NCBI GenBank assembly: GCA_963691655.1
Contig: OY829329.1
Location: 55,379,408-55,443,407, forward strand
Length of the DNA: 64,000 nt
Direction of reading: 5' to 3'
Origin: Toxonevra muliebris
Taxonomy: Eukaryota > Arthropoda > Insecta > Diptera > Pallopteridae
Shown: in pieces, positions 46,549-58,689 of the stretch
How the letters are laid out: every line of letters starts with the position of its first letter
Position numbering within the stretch: position 1 is the first letter of the stretch
Notes under the pieces: generated by a model
Database searches by the model: none
What the model saw: only the letters and a program-made list of their open reading frames with translations
What the model was told of the DNA's origin: nothing
Made by a program: the position numbers and the translations under genes

Positions 46549-47979
46549 ATTAGAAAAAAGGGAAGAAGGGGGAGGGGAGTTAAAGAGCCTCTCAAAATTA
46601 AAGTTTCCGCTTATATTATAAAACAAACCCTTTCATAATTGGTTTTATTATCAAAAAAATATGGATTGAACCTCTTCAGATCTACCCTCTGCTCGTGCCT
46701 CCTGATTTTTGAAATGATATTGAAATTCTTCTTTGGTATTTTATGCAAACTTTTAATAATAGAAGATATAGTATTTTTATTACTGAAACTACGTTTGAAA
46801 CTAGTGATCGTAACGAGTTAAATATGTAAATTCTTTCTTCAGCTCTTCAGTGGGGATTTGAAGATGAGTTTTTTGTATTCATAATACATTTGCATTGAAA
46901 AAGAAATGTTTGATGTTTCTCTGTTCCATTTTCTTCTTCACCTGCGATCACTGATCCAATATAATAATGATCTCATATTTCTATGAGAGACCGTAACGAG
47001 GTTTTTCTTTCTGCAGCCTTTTTCGATTTAATATACTTATTAATGTTCTGATTCTTCTCTGAGAAGTCATATACCGGATTATTTTTCTTATACTGTAGTT
47101 ATCTGATGATTCTCTCTGAAATCTAAAGTAGGTTTCTCATCTACATTCGAGTTTCGATCAAATGCTTCTCTGGGTTATTTTATGTAGGTTTCTCTTTTAG
47201 CTGCTATCAGCGATCTAAGTTAATAATGGGCCGATGCTTGCCTGGGATCTTCAATTTATTTATTTATATTTGGTATAAATGATCTTATGTTTCATTGTTA
47301 AGTCATATGCAGGTCTACATCTATGATTTTTGATGAAAGAATTTTTTCTCCAAATAATTATATTAGATCCTTATTGACCATTGACAGGCTTAATAATGAA
47401 ATGATCTAGTGATTAGTCTGATATATTTGTTGCGAAGACTATTAATAAGAATATTTTACAAAATAGCATTACGATTTCTAACTCCTTATGAAAAATGAAC
47501 TAGAAAAATAATTTATGGTAAAGAAAAGTCCCAGGTAAATTAACTTAAAATCCATAAAAACTTGTGGTTTTTATGGCTGTATTATAAATTAGAAAAAGCT
47601 TCTGTTTTGATGACTTTCATTTACTACAACAATGATTTTATAATAAAATAGTAAGATTACAATTAAATTTTTTTGAATAGAAGAGAATTTAAGTTGATTT
47701 GTGGTTTTTGAGAATAATTTAAAACTCATAACTGCCAAGTAATAATGTTAATAAAACTAATGACTTTCAGTTTTTTTTTTTTTAAGTTGACCAGTTAGAA
47801 TAAATGAATATAAAGTTAAACAAAATATTAAGTGACTCTTTGTGCTACTTACAGGAAATAGAATTTATGCTAAGGGTTGGGACTTGTTTTAAAATTAAAT
47901 AGTAAATGAATAGTTTTCATTTAGGAGCTTGAACTTTGAACATTTAAACCAATATTTCAGCTATCATTTTATAAAAAAA

Positions 47980-47997
47980 AACACACACACACACACA
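47980..47997. repeat. (CA)n microsatellite
   Basis: About nine CA units after an A run. Confidence 0.85.
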
Positions 47998-49804
47998 TAC
48001 AAAAAACATATATTGAATCATTCTATGAATTTAATTAGAAAAAACAGGATTTACCACTTTTTTTTCTACAATCAAAATTATCGCAATTTCCAATGACAGG
48101 CATTTTTCGGTTTTAAGAAAAAATATATATTCAATTAGATTTAAATTTGCTACTAATTTATTCTTGATCTAAATTTTTTTTCTGTATTTCCTGCTTTTTC
48201 TGAATTTTCGTGAGCCAAAATTTCAAGTATGTCAAGTAAAAATTAAAACTAAATTTGAAAAGCATAAGATTTGTATTTATTAATAACAATGCAATAAGTT
48301 TAATACAATTTTTTTTTTTACCTTCACGAAGTCGTTGTAATTCCCACAGCACCTAAAATTGTCCATAAATAATTTGATGTTTTATTTTATTTTTTAAATA
48401 CTAATTACAAAAAATTACCCATAAATTAAAATTGTCGAGACTGATCAAAATAAAACGCAAAACTCAACCAATAAAATTTAATGGTTTTGTTTGTAATAAA
48501 GTGTCAATGTCATTACAAAAAAAAAAGAAAAAAAAAATCAACACATTTTTATTTTAATTGAAATAATTTAATTAATTACATTGAATTGTTAAATGAACCA
48601 AAAATTTGAACTACATAATTTGCATTAAAACATGCATGAGTGCATGGGTTAAGGTAAATTTTTGTAAAATAAATTAGTTCAATTTTTTATTCATTTTATT
48701 CATACGCATTTTTTACATATTTTTGCATTAATTTTATTTATTTTTAATTACTAGAAAAATCAAAAAAAAAAACAAAAAAAATAATAATATGCAAATAAAA
48801 AACTATGTAGCTGACCTTTCCTACTACTATGTCTGTTAATATTGAAAAAACTCATAAATTCATATGTAAAAATAAGAAAATATAAACCAAATATTTGTGC
48901 CAGCACAAAAAATAAAATCCATTAATCCAAATATCCGACGCTCAAAATTCATTCAAAATTCATTCAAAATTCACACTTTCGTTTAAAAATATAATATTGC
49001 GAAAATGGCATAAGGCCGGATTTATTAATTTTTTTTTTTTTTTTTTTAATAAATTTTTTTCATTTTTTCTTTCTTTGCTAAATTTGAGTAGATACGAGTA
49101 TTCAGTAAAAGATGCCAATGTAAAACTTAAAAATACCTACATATAGTGAAAAAATAACAACTTAACACTAAAATATTTACCAAAGATAAAAAACAACAAT
49201 TAAAATTTTTCAAAAAACAAAACATTTAAAAATAAAAAAATAAATAAAAATATTGCTTTCATCATTCATATTATTATTTCTTCTATTGTTTTTCGCTTCT
49301 TTGCTTTTACTCTTTTTATTTTTCTATATGTAGTCGTAGTGTCCACTGTGTATGTGCATAAGTATGTAATAGTGTTGGATGGTCCATTTCATTTTTTTTT
49401 TTTTTTGTTTAATCTGCGTCATTTATCTTTTAGATTGATCTTTAAATTCGTATAATAATAAATTTCTTGTTTCTTTTTTCGTTTTCGATTGATTATCGTT
49501 TTGCAGTACAGTAGCTTTAAAAAGTTTGACAACGCTATGTTTTCCTACCATTTAAATATTTAAAAAAAAAAACTTTAGACTTAGAAGTAAGATAAAAACC
49601 TTGGGAATCTGCGTATTACAAAATGGTTTCTGTTTGTAATTAATTTAGTTCCTCCAGGCCAAAAGTGCCGAACAACATTAAAAAAGAGTCGATTGTTCTA
49701 AAAACTACGTTTCTTTTACCTACAAAAAATTTCGTTTCAAATCAAAAATTTGGATCATTTCGAATTTTTTCTCTAATCTTTCCTGAACAGCTTAAGTTTT
49801 TTAA

Positions 49805-50385
49805 CCCATTAAGGACGAGACGGCCGCAACTTCAAAGCTTATTTAAGTGTCTCCATTAACTATGAAAACGAACTTAAAAAAATTTGAGTCATATTATATT
49901 TTATGCAAAATTTTATGAACTTTCGAAATCTAAAATAAAAAAAAAAAATTTTAATTTATCAAAACACATGATTTTTCGATTACACATTTTTTTTCTTAAA
50001 TTATTTTCGGAATGAAATCATCAAGAAATACCTCTATTTGATAAAATTCCGGCTTTCATGCATCCTCAACTTCAAAATGTGTCACTTGGTGTTTCAAAAT
50101 TTAGCGTGTAAATATGCAAAATGGCGTCTTGAACGTGAAAAGTAGCTTTAAAACTTTCAAGAATTTTTTACATAAGACGAGTGAACTTTAGAAAACAATT
50201 TTATGTAACAAAAACTTTTTAAAATTCATCAAAAAATACGTTCTAATTTTTTTTAGAATTTTCGAACGGATTTTTTCATTTTTAAAAATTATGAAATTTT
50301 AAAAATATCAAAAGTTTTTCAAAAAATTCTAAAAAAATTATAGCATATTTTATGATTCATTTTAAGAGGTTTTTTTGTCTATATA
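49805..50385 (-). mobile_element. CCCATTAAGG...TTAA MITE, truncated copy
   Basis: TTAA (49801-49804) precedes CCCATTAAGGACGAGACGGC, the terminal inverted repeat of the complete copy at 56191-56904. The interior is the reverse complement of that copy, for example CATGCATCCTCAACTTCAAA against TTTGAAGTTGAGGATGCATG. About 110 bp at the far end, including the second terminal repeat, is missing. Confidence 0.75.
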
Positions 50386-50539
50386 TATAATTTCCAAATA
50401 AAAGTGGTTGTAATTTGACACATTGCTTTGCAGGTGTTTTCATTTGTTTTTGCTTTTATTTGGAAAAAATCTTTTTTATAGGAAAAATTATTGCTTCGAA
50501 TCAAAAGTGTCAATCAAAACTAAAGGCAGAAAAAACAGA

Positions 50540-50782
50540 TCCAGATGTGTAATTTTGGTCTAAGTATTGATCTGATTTTTGGTCTGAATTTCAAACCGCC
50601 ATTTGATCTAAATTTAGTTAAAGTTTTTGTCTAAATTGAGGTCTGATTTGTTGTCTGTGGTTTGATCTAACTTTTGGGCCAAGTTTTGCTTTGATATCGG
50701 ACATAGTTTTGGTTTAAGTTTAGTCTATATTTTTGTTTGACTTTTGGCCTATATTGTGGCCTGAATTTCGGTTTAACTTCTG
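50540..50782 (-). repeat. CAGACCAAA-type satellite, block 3 (inverted)
   Basis: Reverse-complement form of the satellite: TTTTTGGTCTGAATTTC, TTGAGGTCTGATTTG and TTTTGGTTTAAGTTTAG units. It resumes at 50867-50898 and again at 53205-53340, past an inserted LINE and piggyBac. Confidence 0.65.
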
Positions 50783-50866
50783 GGTTAGGTTAGGTTTGGT
50801 TAGGTTAGGTTGAAGTGGCTGTCGAGGGACACACTTAAGCCTGAACGGCCCATTAACTTGTAGGTT
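50783..50866. repeat. GGTTAGG-type dispersed repeat in the satellite
   Basis: Starts GGTTAGGTTAGGTTTGGTTA then GGTTAGGTTGAAGTGGCTGT and ends in CCCATTAACTTG. A related fragment (AGGTTAAAATAGCTACCTGC, then CCATTGTGAACCAAT) is near 54692-54745. The first 30 bases are made of TTAGG-like pentamers, the arthropod telomere motif, which higher Diptera are generally thought to have lost. Confidence 0.5.
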
Positions 50867-50898
50867 AAGTTTTGTTCTCAATTTCGGTCGAAGTTTTT
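50867..50898 (-). repeat. CAGACCAAA-type satellite fragment
   Basis: AAGTTTTGTTCTCAATTTCG and CGAAGTTTTT continue the inverted satellite between the GGTTAGG repeat and the LINE end. Confidence 0.4.
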
Positions 50899-51483
50899 AT
50901 ATATGAAGGCCGTATGCCATCAGGAACATAAACTGTTTAAAGCTGTCTCTATTTCGTGCCAGATGTCGAAGTTAGTTGAAGATTCTTTCAGTTTCATTTT
51001 TGGTCTGCCTCTGCATCCTTGAGGATTCCATTTAAATGACATGGTACGGTTTTCTCAAAGTGTGACGGTTTTCTCAAAGTGTGACTTGAACTTTCGTCTG
51101 TATGTTGATATCTTCCTATACTGTTCTGTTATTTGTAGCTGCTCTTCATTTGAAATGATTCTTGGTTACCATATTTTTGAGATGTTCTGTAGGCAACGGT
51201 TGGTGAAACTCTACAAATTTCGTTTGATATAGATATTAACCAGCCAGATTTAAGAACCATAGCCTGGTCTCAGAACAAATAGTAGGGTTTTCACGCAGGC
51301 GTTAGATATGTGTATCTTGGTTTTGAAGGATAGATCGTTTGCTCTCCATATATTACGCGATTGACAAATATTACTCGGGCTTTCATAATTCTGCTGTCGA
51401 CATCACCGGAGGCACCTCCGTATTTAGCAATGAGACTTCCCAGGTAGCAGAATTCTCAACATTACTAATAGGCATGTTGTTAA

Positions 51484-53143
51484 CCCGCATCCATCGTTTG
51501 CATCAAATCGATGCAAATTTCTGATACACATTGATATTTAAATGACAAATATGAATATTTTGATCTGGATTTTTGGCTATCTTTCCAAAATTTCAAAATA
51601 CGCAAGACAAATAACTCAATAGATCTCGCTAGTTTTACGTTAGTGCTGTGCAAAATTTGTCACACAACCAACGTAATGCATCAAATTGATCAAATTGTAG
51701 TTTGTTCTTGTTTGTCATTGATCATATGTTTATATGTTTACAAAAATGCGTGCTTGTTATACATATACATATGTATATTTAGGCGTATGTGTGTATGTAT
51801 GAATGTGTGACTGAGTTGTGGGATGATAAGAGTGGACGACCTATATTCAGAGCAACGATGTCATTGGAAAAATTTCGGCTCTTGAACTCCTGCATTAGAT
51901 TTGATGACAAGAATGACCGTGCTGAGCGAGGGGAGAGAGACAAGCTTGCTGCTATTCGCAATGTGTTCGATAAATGGAATCAAAATCTAAAGTCGTTGTG
52001 GACGAACAACTAATTCCATATCGCGGCAAATCGCCATTTACACAATATATCCCATCCAAACGTTATAAATATGGCATAAAAGCATGGGTTTTATGTGATG
52101 CACGTTAATACTATGCATACAATATGCAAATCTATACTGGGCGAGACAGAAATTTCGCTCCAGAGACAAATTAGGGTCAACGTGTGGTTTTGGAGCTAAC
52201 ACAAGGTTTATGCGATAATTCTTTTATGTCTCATGAATTGGCAAAACAATTGGAAAAGCAGAAAATGACGATTGTTGGCACCATAAGGAAAAATCGCAAA
52301 GAAATACCACCAATCCTTTTGGATATGAAAAAAAAAACAAATTTCTATTCAGAATTTGTGTTTGACCATACATTGCATCTTTTAATGGTTTCATATGTGC
52401 CGAAGAGAAATAAATACGTTACTTTACTTAGTATATTACATACTAAAAAAGAAATTCGAAATTCCCATCAGAAGAAATCAGAAATAATTCACTACTACAA
52501 TGAAACAAAAGGTGGTGTGGATGTTTTGAACGAAATAATCGGTACGTATCGCTGTAAACGCAAAGTTAATCGATGGCCAATGGCTTTTTTTCCCAATATG
52601 ATCGATGTTTCTGCTTTCAATTCTTTTGTCATATTTACTGAACTGAACCCATTATGGAAAGAAAAAGAAAAAAATATCGTCGTCGTCTTTTTATCATTGA
52701 TGTTGCTGAATCATTGATGGTTCCATATATTGAATCGAGGAAGTGTTTACCGAAGTCGGGCAATGCAAATGCACTTGCAAAGCAGATAAAAGGTATCACA
52801 GATGACTCAAATGAACCTTCAAGTAGTCGAAGTTTGGTAAAATTTCCAAAATCAAATCAAAGATCGCGTTGTCATATTTGCACATAAAAAAAAAATCGAA
52901 ATTCCTACATAAATCGTTGTAAGAAATGTAAAAAATGTGTGTGTCCTGAACACCATTTCATAATATGCGACAAATGCGTATAAAATTTTCATGAATTGTT
53001 TTTTGTTTTATTCTAAAATCAACAAATATTATTCATCAAAAAAAATAAAAAATATTTCCAATTAATTATATGATTTTTTACTATTTGCTTCAAATTGATG
53101 CACAACGTGCTTTTTGTTTCTAAAAATATCCGATGGATACGGG
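51484..53143 (+). mobile_element. piggyBac element, internally degenerate
   Basis: Bounded by TTAA at 51480-51483 and 53144-53147. The 13-bp inverted ends are CCCGCATCCATCG at left and CGATGGATACGGG at right. A subterminal inverted pair is GCATCAAATCGATGCA and CAAATTGATGCAC. At 1660 bp it is shorter than typical autonomous piggyBacs of about 2.4 kb, and the N-terminal coding part is missing. It was inserted in a LINE relic that lies in satellite DNA. Confidence 0.88.
51789..52983 (+). pseudogene. piggyBac transposase pseudogene (DDE_Tnp_1_7 type)
   Basis: Homology begins near TELWDDKSGRPIFRATMSLE and RFDDKNDRAERGERDKLAAI. A frameshift near 51990 leads to VVDEQLIPYRGKSPFTQYIP, which holds the first catalytic D. 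Stops occur at TAA 52106-52108 and TAG 52172-52174. Then comes LCDNSFMSHELAKQLE (second D), VGTIRKNRKEIPP, and YNETKGGVDVLNEIIGTYRC (third D) with NRWPMAFF. A frameshift near 52660 follows, then RRRLFIIDVAESLMVPYIES. The cysteine-rich C-terminal zinc-binding tail (CHICT, then NRCKKCKKCVCPEHHFIICD and KCV) is broken by TAA at 52885-52887 and ends at TAA 52981-52983. All three aspartates can be read, but the gene is dead. Confidence 0.88.
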
Positions 53144-53204
53144 TTAATGTTGAAGACCATTGACTGTGTGCCCTTAGTCGTTATTAATTTATATTTATTT
53201 ATAT

Positions 53205-53340
53205 GCAGCCCTTGGTCTCACTTTTACCCTAAATTTTTATCTGACTTTTGGCTTGAATTTGATTTGCTGTTTGGTCTGTGTTTTCGTCTGCTTAAGTCTG
53301 ATTTTTCCATTAAGTTGAGGTCTGTTTTATTATTTTTAAG
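53205..53340 (-). repeat. CAGACCAAA-type satellite, block 4 (inverted)
   Basis: CTTGGTCTCACTTTTACCC, TTTTGGCTTGAATTTGATT and GAGGTCTGTTTTATT units continue the satellite of 50540-50898 on the other side of the LINE/piggyBac nest. Confidence 0.55.
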
Positions 53341-55035
53341 TATACTTATATCTCAAATAATATGCAATATTTAATGCTTTCCCATAATTAAAAAAAAAAC
53401 AATCGCCCGCAATTTTGTTTTTCTCGTTTTGCTCCATACTCCTGGCAGAAAACATACCACGCTTATCTCTTTTCAACATTTAAAAAATATGTATATGGTC
53501 TTTACTAACTCACTGTACATCAACATATCTTTCTTTATGAGATGGTTTTAATTTTGAGATTTATTGCAATTTAATTTGTAGTTTTATTATTATTATTTTT
53601 TTTAGAAATTACTAAAGCTACTTTTTTTTGTTTAGTTGGTAATTTTTTTGTTTTTATTTTTGTGATTATATTTTCGTAATATTTTCTGAACAAATTTTTT
53701 ATGAGTCTAATTTGTGTCAAATTTACACACAATTTATATAATAATTTGTTTATATACATTGAAGATATATTTATCTATATATAAGGGTAAACATGTCTAA
53801 CGTAAAGACTTAGGCCTAAAAGCCCACAATAGTCTGCCTCTCTTGTGCCAATTGCATATACAAAGATACATTAATGGAAAGCTGATGAAAGTTGCACCCA
53901 CTACAACATTTTTGTATTTATTAATTATGTAAGACAAATGAATAAATATTTATGAAAAGAAATATTTTAATTTATTTTATTTTTTTTTTTTGTTTGTTTT
54001 TGTATTAATATTTGCTACTAAAATTTAATAGTTTCAGATTTTTATAAATAGATAATAATTGCAGCAATATTCTTAAACGATATATTAATTTTTGGCAATT
54101 AATTATATACAAATAAAATTCCCATTAAGTATCACAAGCGCTCATAAGTTGTTTTGCTTGAGTCTATCGTTTTTTTTTTTGGTTCGTGTGGCATTTAATT
54201 AATCAGTCAGTCAGCTATTGATTTGAAAAAAATGAAAAATTAAATATTTGTTATATGTTTGAAAGAACATCCGCCTAATTAGACAATATTTTGTTTCTAT
54301 TTAATAATAATAAATTAAATGTTAAATTTATTTCCTAATAGCGACATTTGCCGATCAATTTGTTTGGTTTATTAAAAGATACTCCAACATAGGCACACTT
54401 ACGGTATACTTAAAGAAAAACCATAAAAACGATATAAAATAACTGCATAAATTTATTGTTTAAAATTTGTTTGAATAATTTTAAATTCACACTTCATATA
54501 TTTAATATACAAAATGAGACACGTAGCAGAAACACAAAAAAATCTAGAAAAAAAATAATTTTGCATTGTTTTACTCTTTTTAATTTTTTTTTTTGTTTAA
54601 ATTGATTTATTTATATTTAATTGAAGTTGCTTGTGTGGTTATTTTTTAATTTTTAAACTTAAAATTATTGTTCGCAACTTATACTCTGAGCTAGGTTAAA
54701 ATAGCTACCTGCGGAAGCCAAAAACCATTGTGAACCAATATGATAAAGAAACTAAATCTCCACCCCTTTCTTCTTTTATGAAGCTAATTAAGTATTCAAT
54801 CTGAGAACATCACCGATGCCTTTATGCTTTTTTATACTCTGAGTTAGCTGCATCGAATAAAAAATGTATATGCTTAAACTTTTTACTTAAAATTTCGGTT
54901 TAATTTGAGTTTAGTATTTTAGATATTACATCAAAGACAAAGTTTTTGCATGTGAAATGTAAGCATTCGAGCCTTTAAGTTGCTCATAAATTATTTTAGA
55001 TTTTATTGTAGCACTACTAAAATTCAATCTCTTTA
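53341..55035. other. AT-rich stretch, no gene seen
   Basis: Long T and A runs. The only item is the GGTTAAAATAGCTACCTGC fragment at about 54692-54745, related to the repeat at 50783. Confidence 0.35.
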
Positions 55036-55452
55036 TCAATCTTACGGGACTGAGGCAATCCAAAGCGCTTTTATGTAATTATAATAAGAGTAGATACGCA
55101 TTCTGCATTGGTCTCAGCAAAAACAGTTTGCGCATATTAGCTGGTATTCTGACTGGGCATTGCGTGCTCAGAGAACACCTTTGCAAGATAGGGGTTGAGC
55201 AAAGCTCAATTTGTAGGTTTTGTAATGAGGAAGACGAATCATCAGTACAAGAAGGAAATGTCTGGGCATGCACCAAGTGCCCAGTACAGAACTAGCATCC
55301 ATAGCTCCGGGCGCAATACTCAAATTCTTGAGGGAGACTGGACTGGATGAGGTACTCTAGGCAGATTAGACTAGATAGAAAGAGGGACGTACAATAGATC
55401 TTATAAGTCGCGGTACAACGACAGAAACCTCTATAATACAATACAATACAAT
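55036..55452 (+). pseudogene. LINE 3'-end relic (R1/LOA/Jockey-like)
   Basis: Plus-strand reading from about 55046: LTGLRQSKALLCNYNKSRYA, LSKNSLRILAGILTGHCVLR and CKIGVEQSSICRFCNEEDES, the conserved C-terminal region of many insect LINE pol proteins with a Cys-rich knuckle. A stop and frame changes follow. The last frame gives LASIAPGAILKFLRETGLDE before TAG at 55358-55360. The 3' untranslated part ends in a (CAATA)n-like tail near 55437-55451. Only the 3' 0.4 kb is present, as expected from 5'-truncated insertion. Confidence 0.75.
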
Positions 55453-55656
55453 AGTAAAATTCATTATTTTTTCAATTCAATTTTCATTTGATTTTTAAGT
55501 GCAATTATGAACCCTTTGCTTTATTTTTTTCTTTATGTTATTTTGTGAAAATTTCTGTGTATGTATATTGCTACCAAACTTTCAACTGGCTATTTTGTTA
55601 TTATACGAGTACATTTTCTTGTATGAATATCATGTAATTATTGATTGCAGCAATTG

Positions 55657-55927
55657 GAACAGCAGCAACCAACAATAATCACCTAAATATTTTGTGATTC
55701 ATGATATTAAAACAATTTATCAGCATATGCTGTTGTCGTGATGAAAAGAAAATGTATAACAATTTGAAAATAGGCAATTCTCACACCTCGCCCCTAGCCT
55801 CCCTCACTCCTTTGGCTGTGCTATGCATTTCTGTTAGAAAAATAAATTTCAAAGAGTATTGAACGTTTATTGTTATCCAATCAGAGCTAGTTGTGGTAAC
55901 TACTGTACTTAAGTCTCAAAAAGATCT
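55657..55927 (+). repeat. Long direct repeat, copy 1
   Basis: Matches 59277-59522 in the same orientation, beginning with ACAGCAGCAACCAA and running through GCTGTTGTCGTGATGAAAAG, CTCACACCTCGCCCCTAGCC and CTCAAAAAGATC. Differences are few apart from a ~40-base insertion near the start. No coding content; not flanked by clear inverted ends. Confidence 0.8.
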
Positions 55928-56190
55928 GCTTGCTCAATGATCAACAATAGTTGAATTAGATTCAGCTTATAATTTCAGCATACATAGAGTAGTCTACTTT
56001 TTGGAAATGCTCCACTTTGCTCCTGTTTCATTATTTTTACTACTAGTGGATCCAGAGATTTCTTAAGGAAGGGAGAATCCCCCTATAATTCCGCAATTAT
56101 AAGTGCTGAAATTTAGAATTTGTCTCGTTCACAGTTCTTCCCTTCTTACAGTACTCCACGCTAATGACAGTAGTTGCTGCTTTGGCTTAA

Positions 56191-56904
56191 CCCATTAAGT
56201 ACGGGACGGCCGTAATTTCAAAGCTTATTTAAGTGGATCCGTTAACTACGAACTTAAATGTTTCAAATTACAGTCATTTTCAGTTGAAAATTATGGGCTT
56301 TAGAAAACAAATGTATAGAACAAAAACTTCTTAAAATAAATCATAAAATATGCTATAATGTTTTCAGAATTTTTTGAAAAAGTTTTGATATTTTTTAAAA
56401 TTTCATAATTTTTAAAAATTAAAAAAGTCGTTAGAAAATTCTAAAAAAAATAGAACGTATTCTTTGATGAATTTTAAGAAACTTTTGTTCTATAATCTTT
56501 TTTCCTAAAGTTCACCCGTTCTATGTAAAAATTCCTTAAAGTTTTGAAGCGACTTTTCGCGTTCAAGGCGCCATTTTGCATATTTACACGCTAAATTTTG
56601 AAGCACCAAGTGACACATTTTGAAGTTGAGGATGCATGGAAGCCGGAATTTTATCAAATAGAGGTATTTCTTGATGATTTCATTCCGAAAATAATTTAAG
56701 AAAAAAAATTTGTAATCGAAAAATCATGTTTTTTGATGAATAAGTGAGCATTACTTTTTGAATTTTATTTTGACTGAAGATTTCGAAAGTTCATAAAATT
56801 TTGCATAAAAACTGATATGGCTCAAATTTTTTTAAGTTCGTTTTCATAATTAAAGAATCCACTTAAAAAAGCTTTGAAATTGCGGCCGTCCCGTCCTTAA
56901 TGGG
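56191..56904 (+). mobile_element. CCC...TTAA MITE, complete copy (piggyBac-like)
   Basis: 714 bp with TTAA on both sides (56187-56190 and 56905-56908). Inverted ends of about 45 bp start CCCATTAAG[TG]ACGGGACGGC and continue through ATTTCAAAGCTT. The TTAA target and CCC start are the signature of the piggyBac superfamily. The terminal repeats differ from those of the piggyBac at 51484, so another element would have mobilised it. No protein is encoded. Confidence 0.85.
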
Positions 56905-56999
56905 TTAACAAAGAAATTGGTTGGGTGTTCTCTGGCTCTCTAATTTGGTATTCTTTTTTCCAGGTTCATCTTGGATCATCCTTGTACTGAACAATCTTA

Positions 57000-57700
57000 A
57001 TCTTTTAGCACATGTGTATGTTCAAGAATAAAAAGTCAAGTGTTCCACTCGTACACATTAAGTGCTGCCAACTGTTCACATTTGTAAACGAAAAATAAAT
57101 CATTTTTATGAAAATGAAATAACCCTTGAAAAAACAATTCACAACATATGTGGCTCTCGTAATTGAGCATGTACATTTCACCTTTAACTTTTAAGCATGT
57201 TCACCTATGTTCAGTACATGAGTGATCAAATATGAATACTAATGTTCTAGAACATGCGTATGCGAGGAGAGTTCAACAATGTTCAGTAAACGAGTGGCAA
57301 ACCACTCATGCTATTGAACATGAACACGTGCAAAGAGATAATGTTCAGTAGATGAGTGAACACTCATATTCTTGAGCAAACAACGCAATGCTTTGCATCG
57401 ACAAAAGTTTATTTCTCACGAGTGTTGCCTACATAAAAATAAAAGTAAAAAAATGATTTGCAGAGAAACCAAGAATAAGGCTATGAAAATGGAGTTCTAA
57501 GAGCTCATTTTTATGGTTATGATTAAGAATGCTCAGTTTATAAGTTCAGAATGTCCAGTACCTGGGTGATCAAATACAAACGCATTATGTACTGAAAATT
57601 CGGTACTCGTACATGTTCATGTATGTACATAAGTGAAATATGTTCCAACAGCGTACAGTTTTATGAGAACAAGGTAGCTGACAAAACACTGTACAAGAGC
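57000..57700. repeat. Palindrome-rich TGTTCAGTA..GAGTG repeats
   Basis: The motif TGTTCAGTA..[TC]GAGTG and its inverse recur many times (near 57003, 57201, 57273, 57303 inverted, 57340, 57550). One pair makes a hairpin at about 57272-57322 with CAAA as loop between GAGTGG and CCACTC. No coding content. Confidence 0.5.
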
Positions 57701-58689
57701 ATAAGTGTGACTAGTAAAGCCCGGTTATCTTTCAAGGTTTTCTGGAATTACCACTCAAGCAACAGATTGCCCCAAAACCTGAGGTTATAGATCGTTGTTA
57801 AGAGCTTCGTTCGAGCTTCGTTAAGAGATAATCGGATATTTATTTTGACAGTTATTTGCTTTCTGAGAATCAAACCTGAGGGAATTGGAACTCCAGTCCA
57901 GCAGTCGTCATTTTTAGTTTGTATAGAGTGAATATAATTTTTACCATTAGATATCGAAGAAAATTTGTTCTTGAAATATTGATTAATTCATATCCACAAA
58001 ATGATTTCAATATTATTAATACCTCATGCTTTTGAAAATAGGTAGATACAGCTGAAATTTAAAGATTAATCAAGTATTTTAAGCCTTGAGATTTATGTCG
58101 TTTTTGACCTGAACGTAATCTGTATTCAGCAGAAAGAATAACCATTAAAAAAGCGCTTATCATTATCTCTTTAAAATACATAACAATTTTAAATACAGAC
58201 TAAAGAGACATGTAATTAAAAGTTCATACCATAAAACTGGACATTACAACAACTATGCGATTATTGTCAATTACTTTGTGAAATTATTCTGAATGGAAAT
58301 GTGTGGTGAACCTTGTAAAAGTGCATAAAACCATGCAAGCAGCTAAGTTATAGGCTAAAACCAGTTTACAAAAACGTTTTTATGCAAATTTTTGCACTTT
58401 TAAGAACGAGGCCTTAAAACTAGCAACGTTCCAAATCATTTTCAATTATCTATTGACTACGATAAGCTATTGCAAAATGGAATAATATCAATCAAAGTTC
58501 AGCGGAATTATTGATTAATATTCAGAAAAGTTGTTCATAAAATATGCACATTTTTTGTTTTGAAATAATAAACTGACTTTTCAGTTTAAATTGGCTTACT
58601 GAAGTATTTGCGGGAATCCCAATATTGTAATTAGAAAAATCTATAAAACTTAATGATAAAATAGTTCAAAAAGTTGATAATTTCCTTTT

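Larger units (their letters stand above)
50897..53204 (-). pseudogene. RTE-type LINE relic, split by piggyBac
   Basis: Minus-strand reading, with several frame changes, gives pieces typical of the C-terminal part of RTE-type LINE proteins. From the 5' side: FCYLGSLIAKYGGASGDVDS then RIMKARVIF, NACVKTLLF, NRCLQNISKIW-PRIISNEE, WNPQGCRGRPKMKLK, and finally RNRDSFKQFMFLMAYGLHI, ending at TAA (50897-50899). A small duplication GGTTTTCTCAAAGTGTGAC occurs twice at 51047-51084. Bases 53148-53204 likely continue the LINE beyond the TTAA of the inserted element at 51484-53143. Catalytic YADD and endonuclease regions are absent. Confidence 0.68.

Noticed and set aside
56043..56066. CTAGTGGATCCAGAG, resembling a hAT-type MITE end (also 16391-16408)
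   Set aside because: No inverted partner end or target duplication was found nearby.
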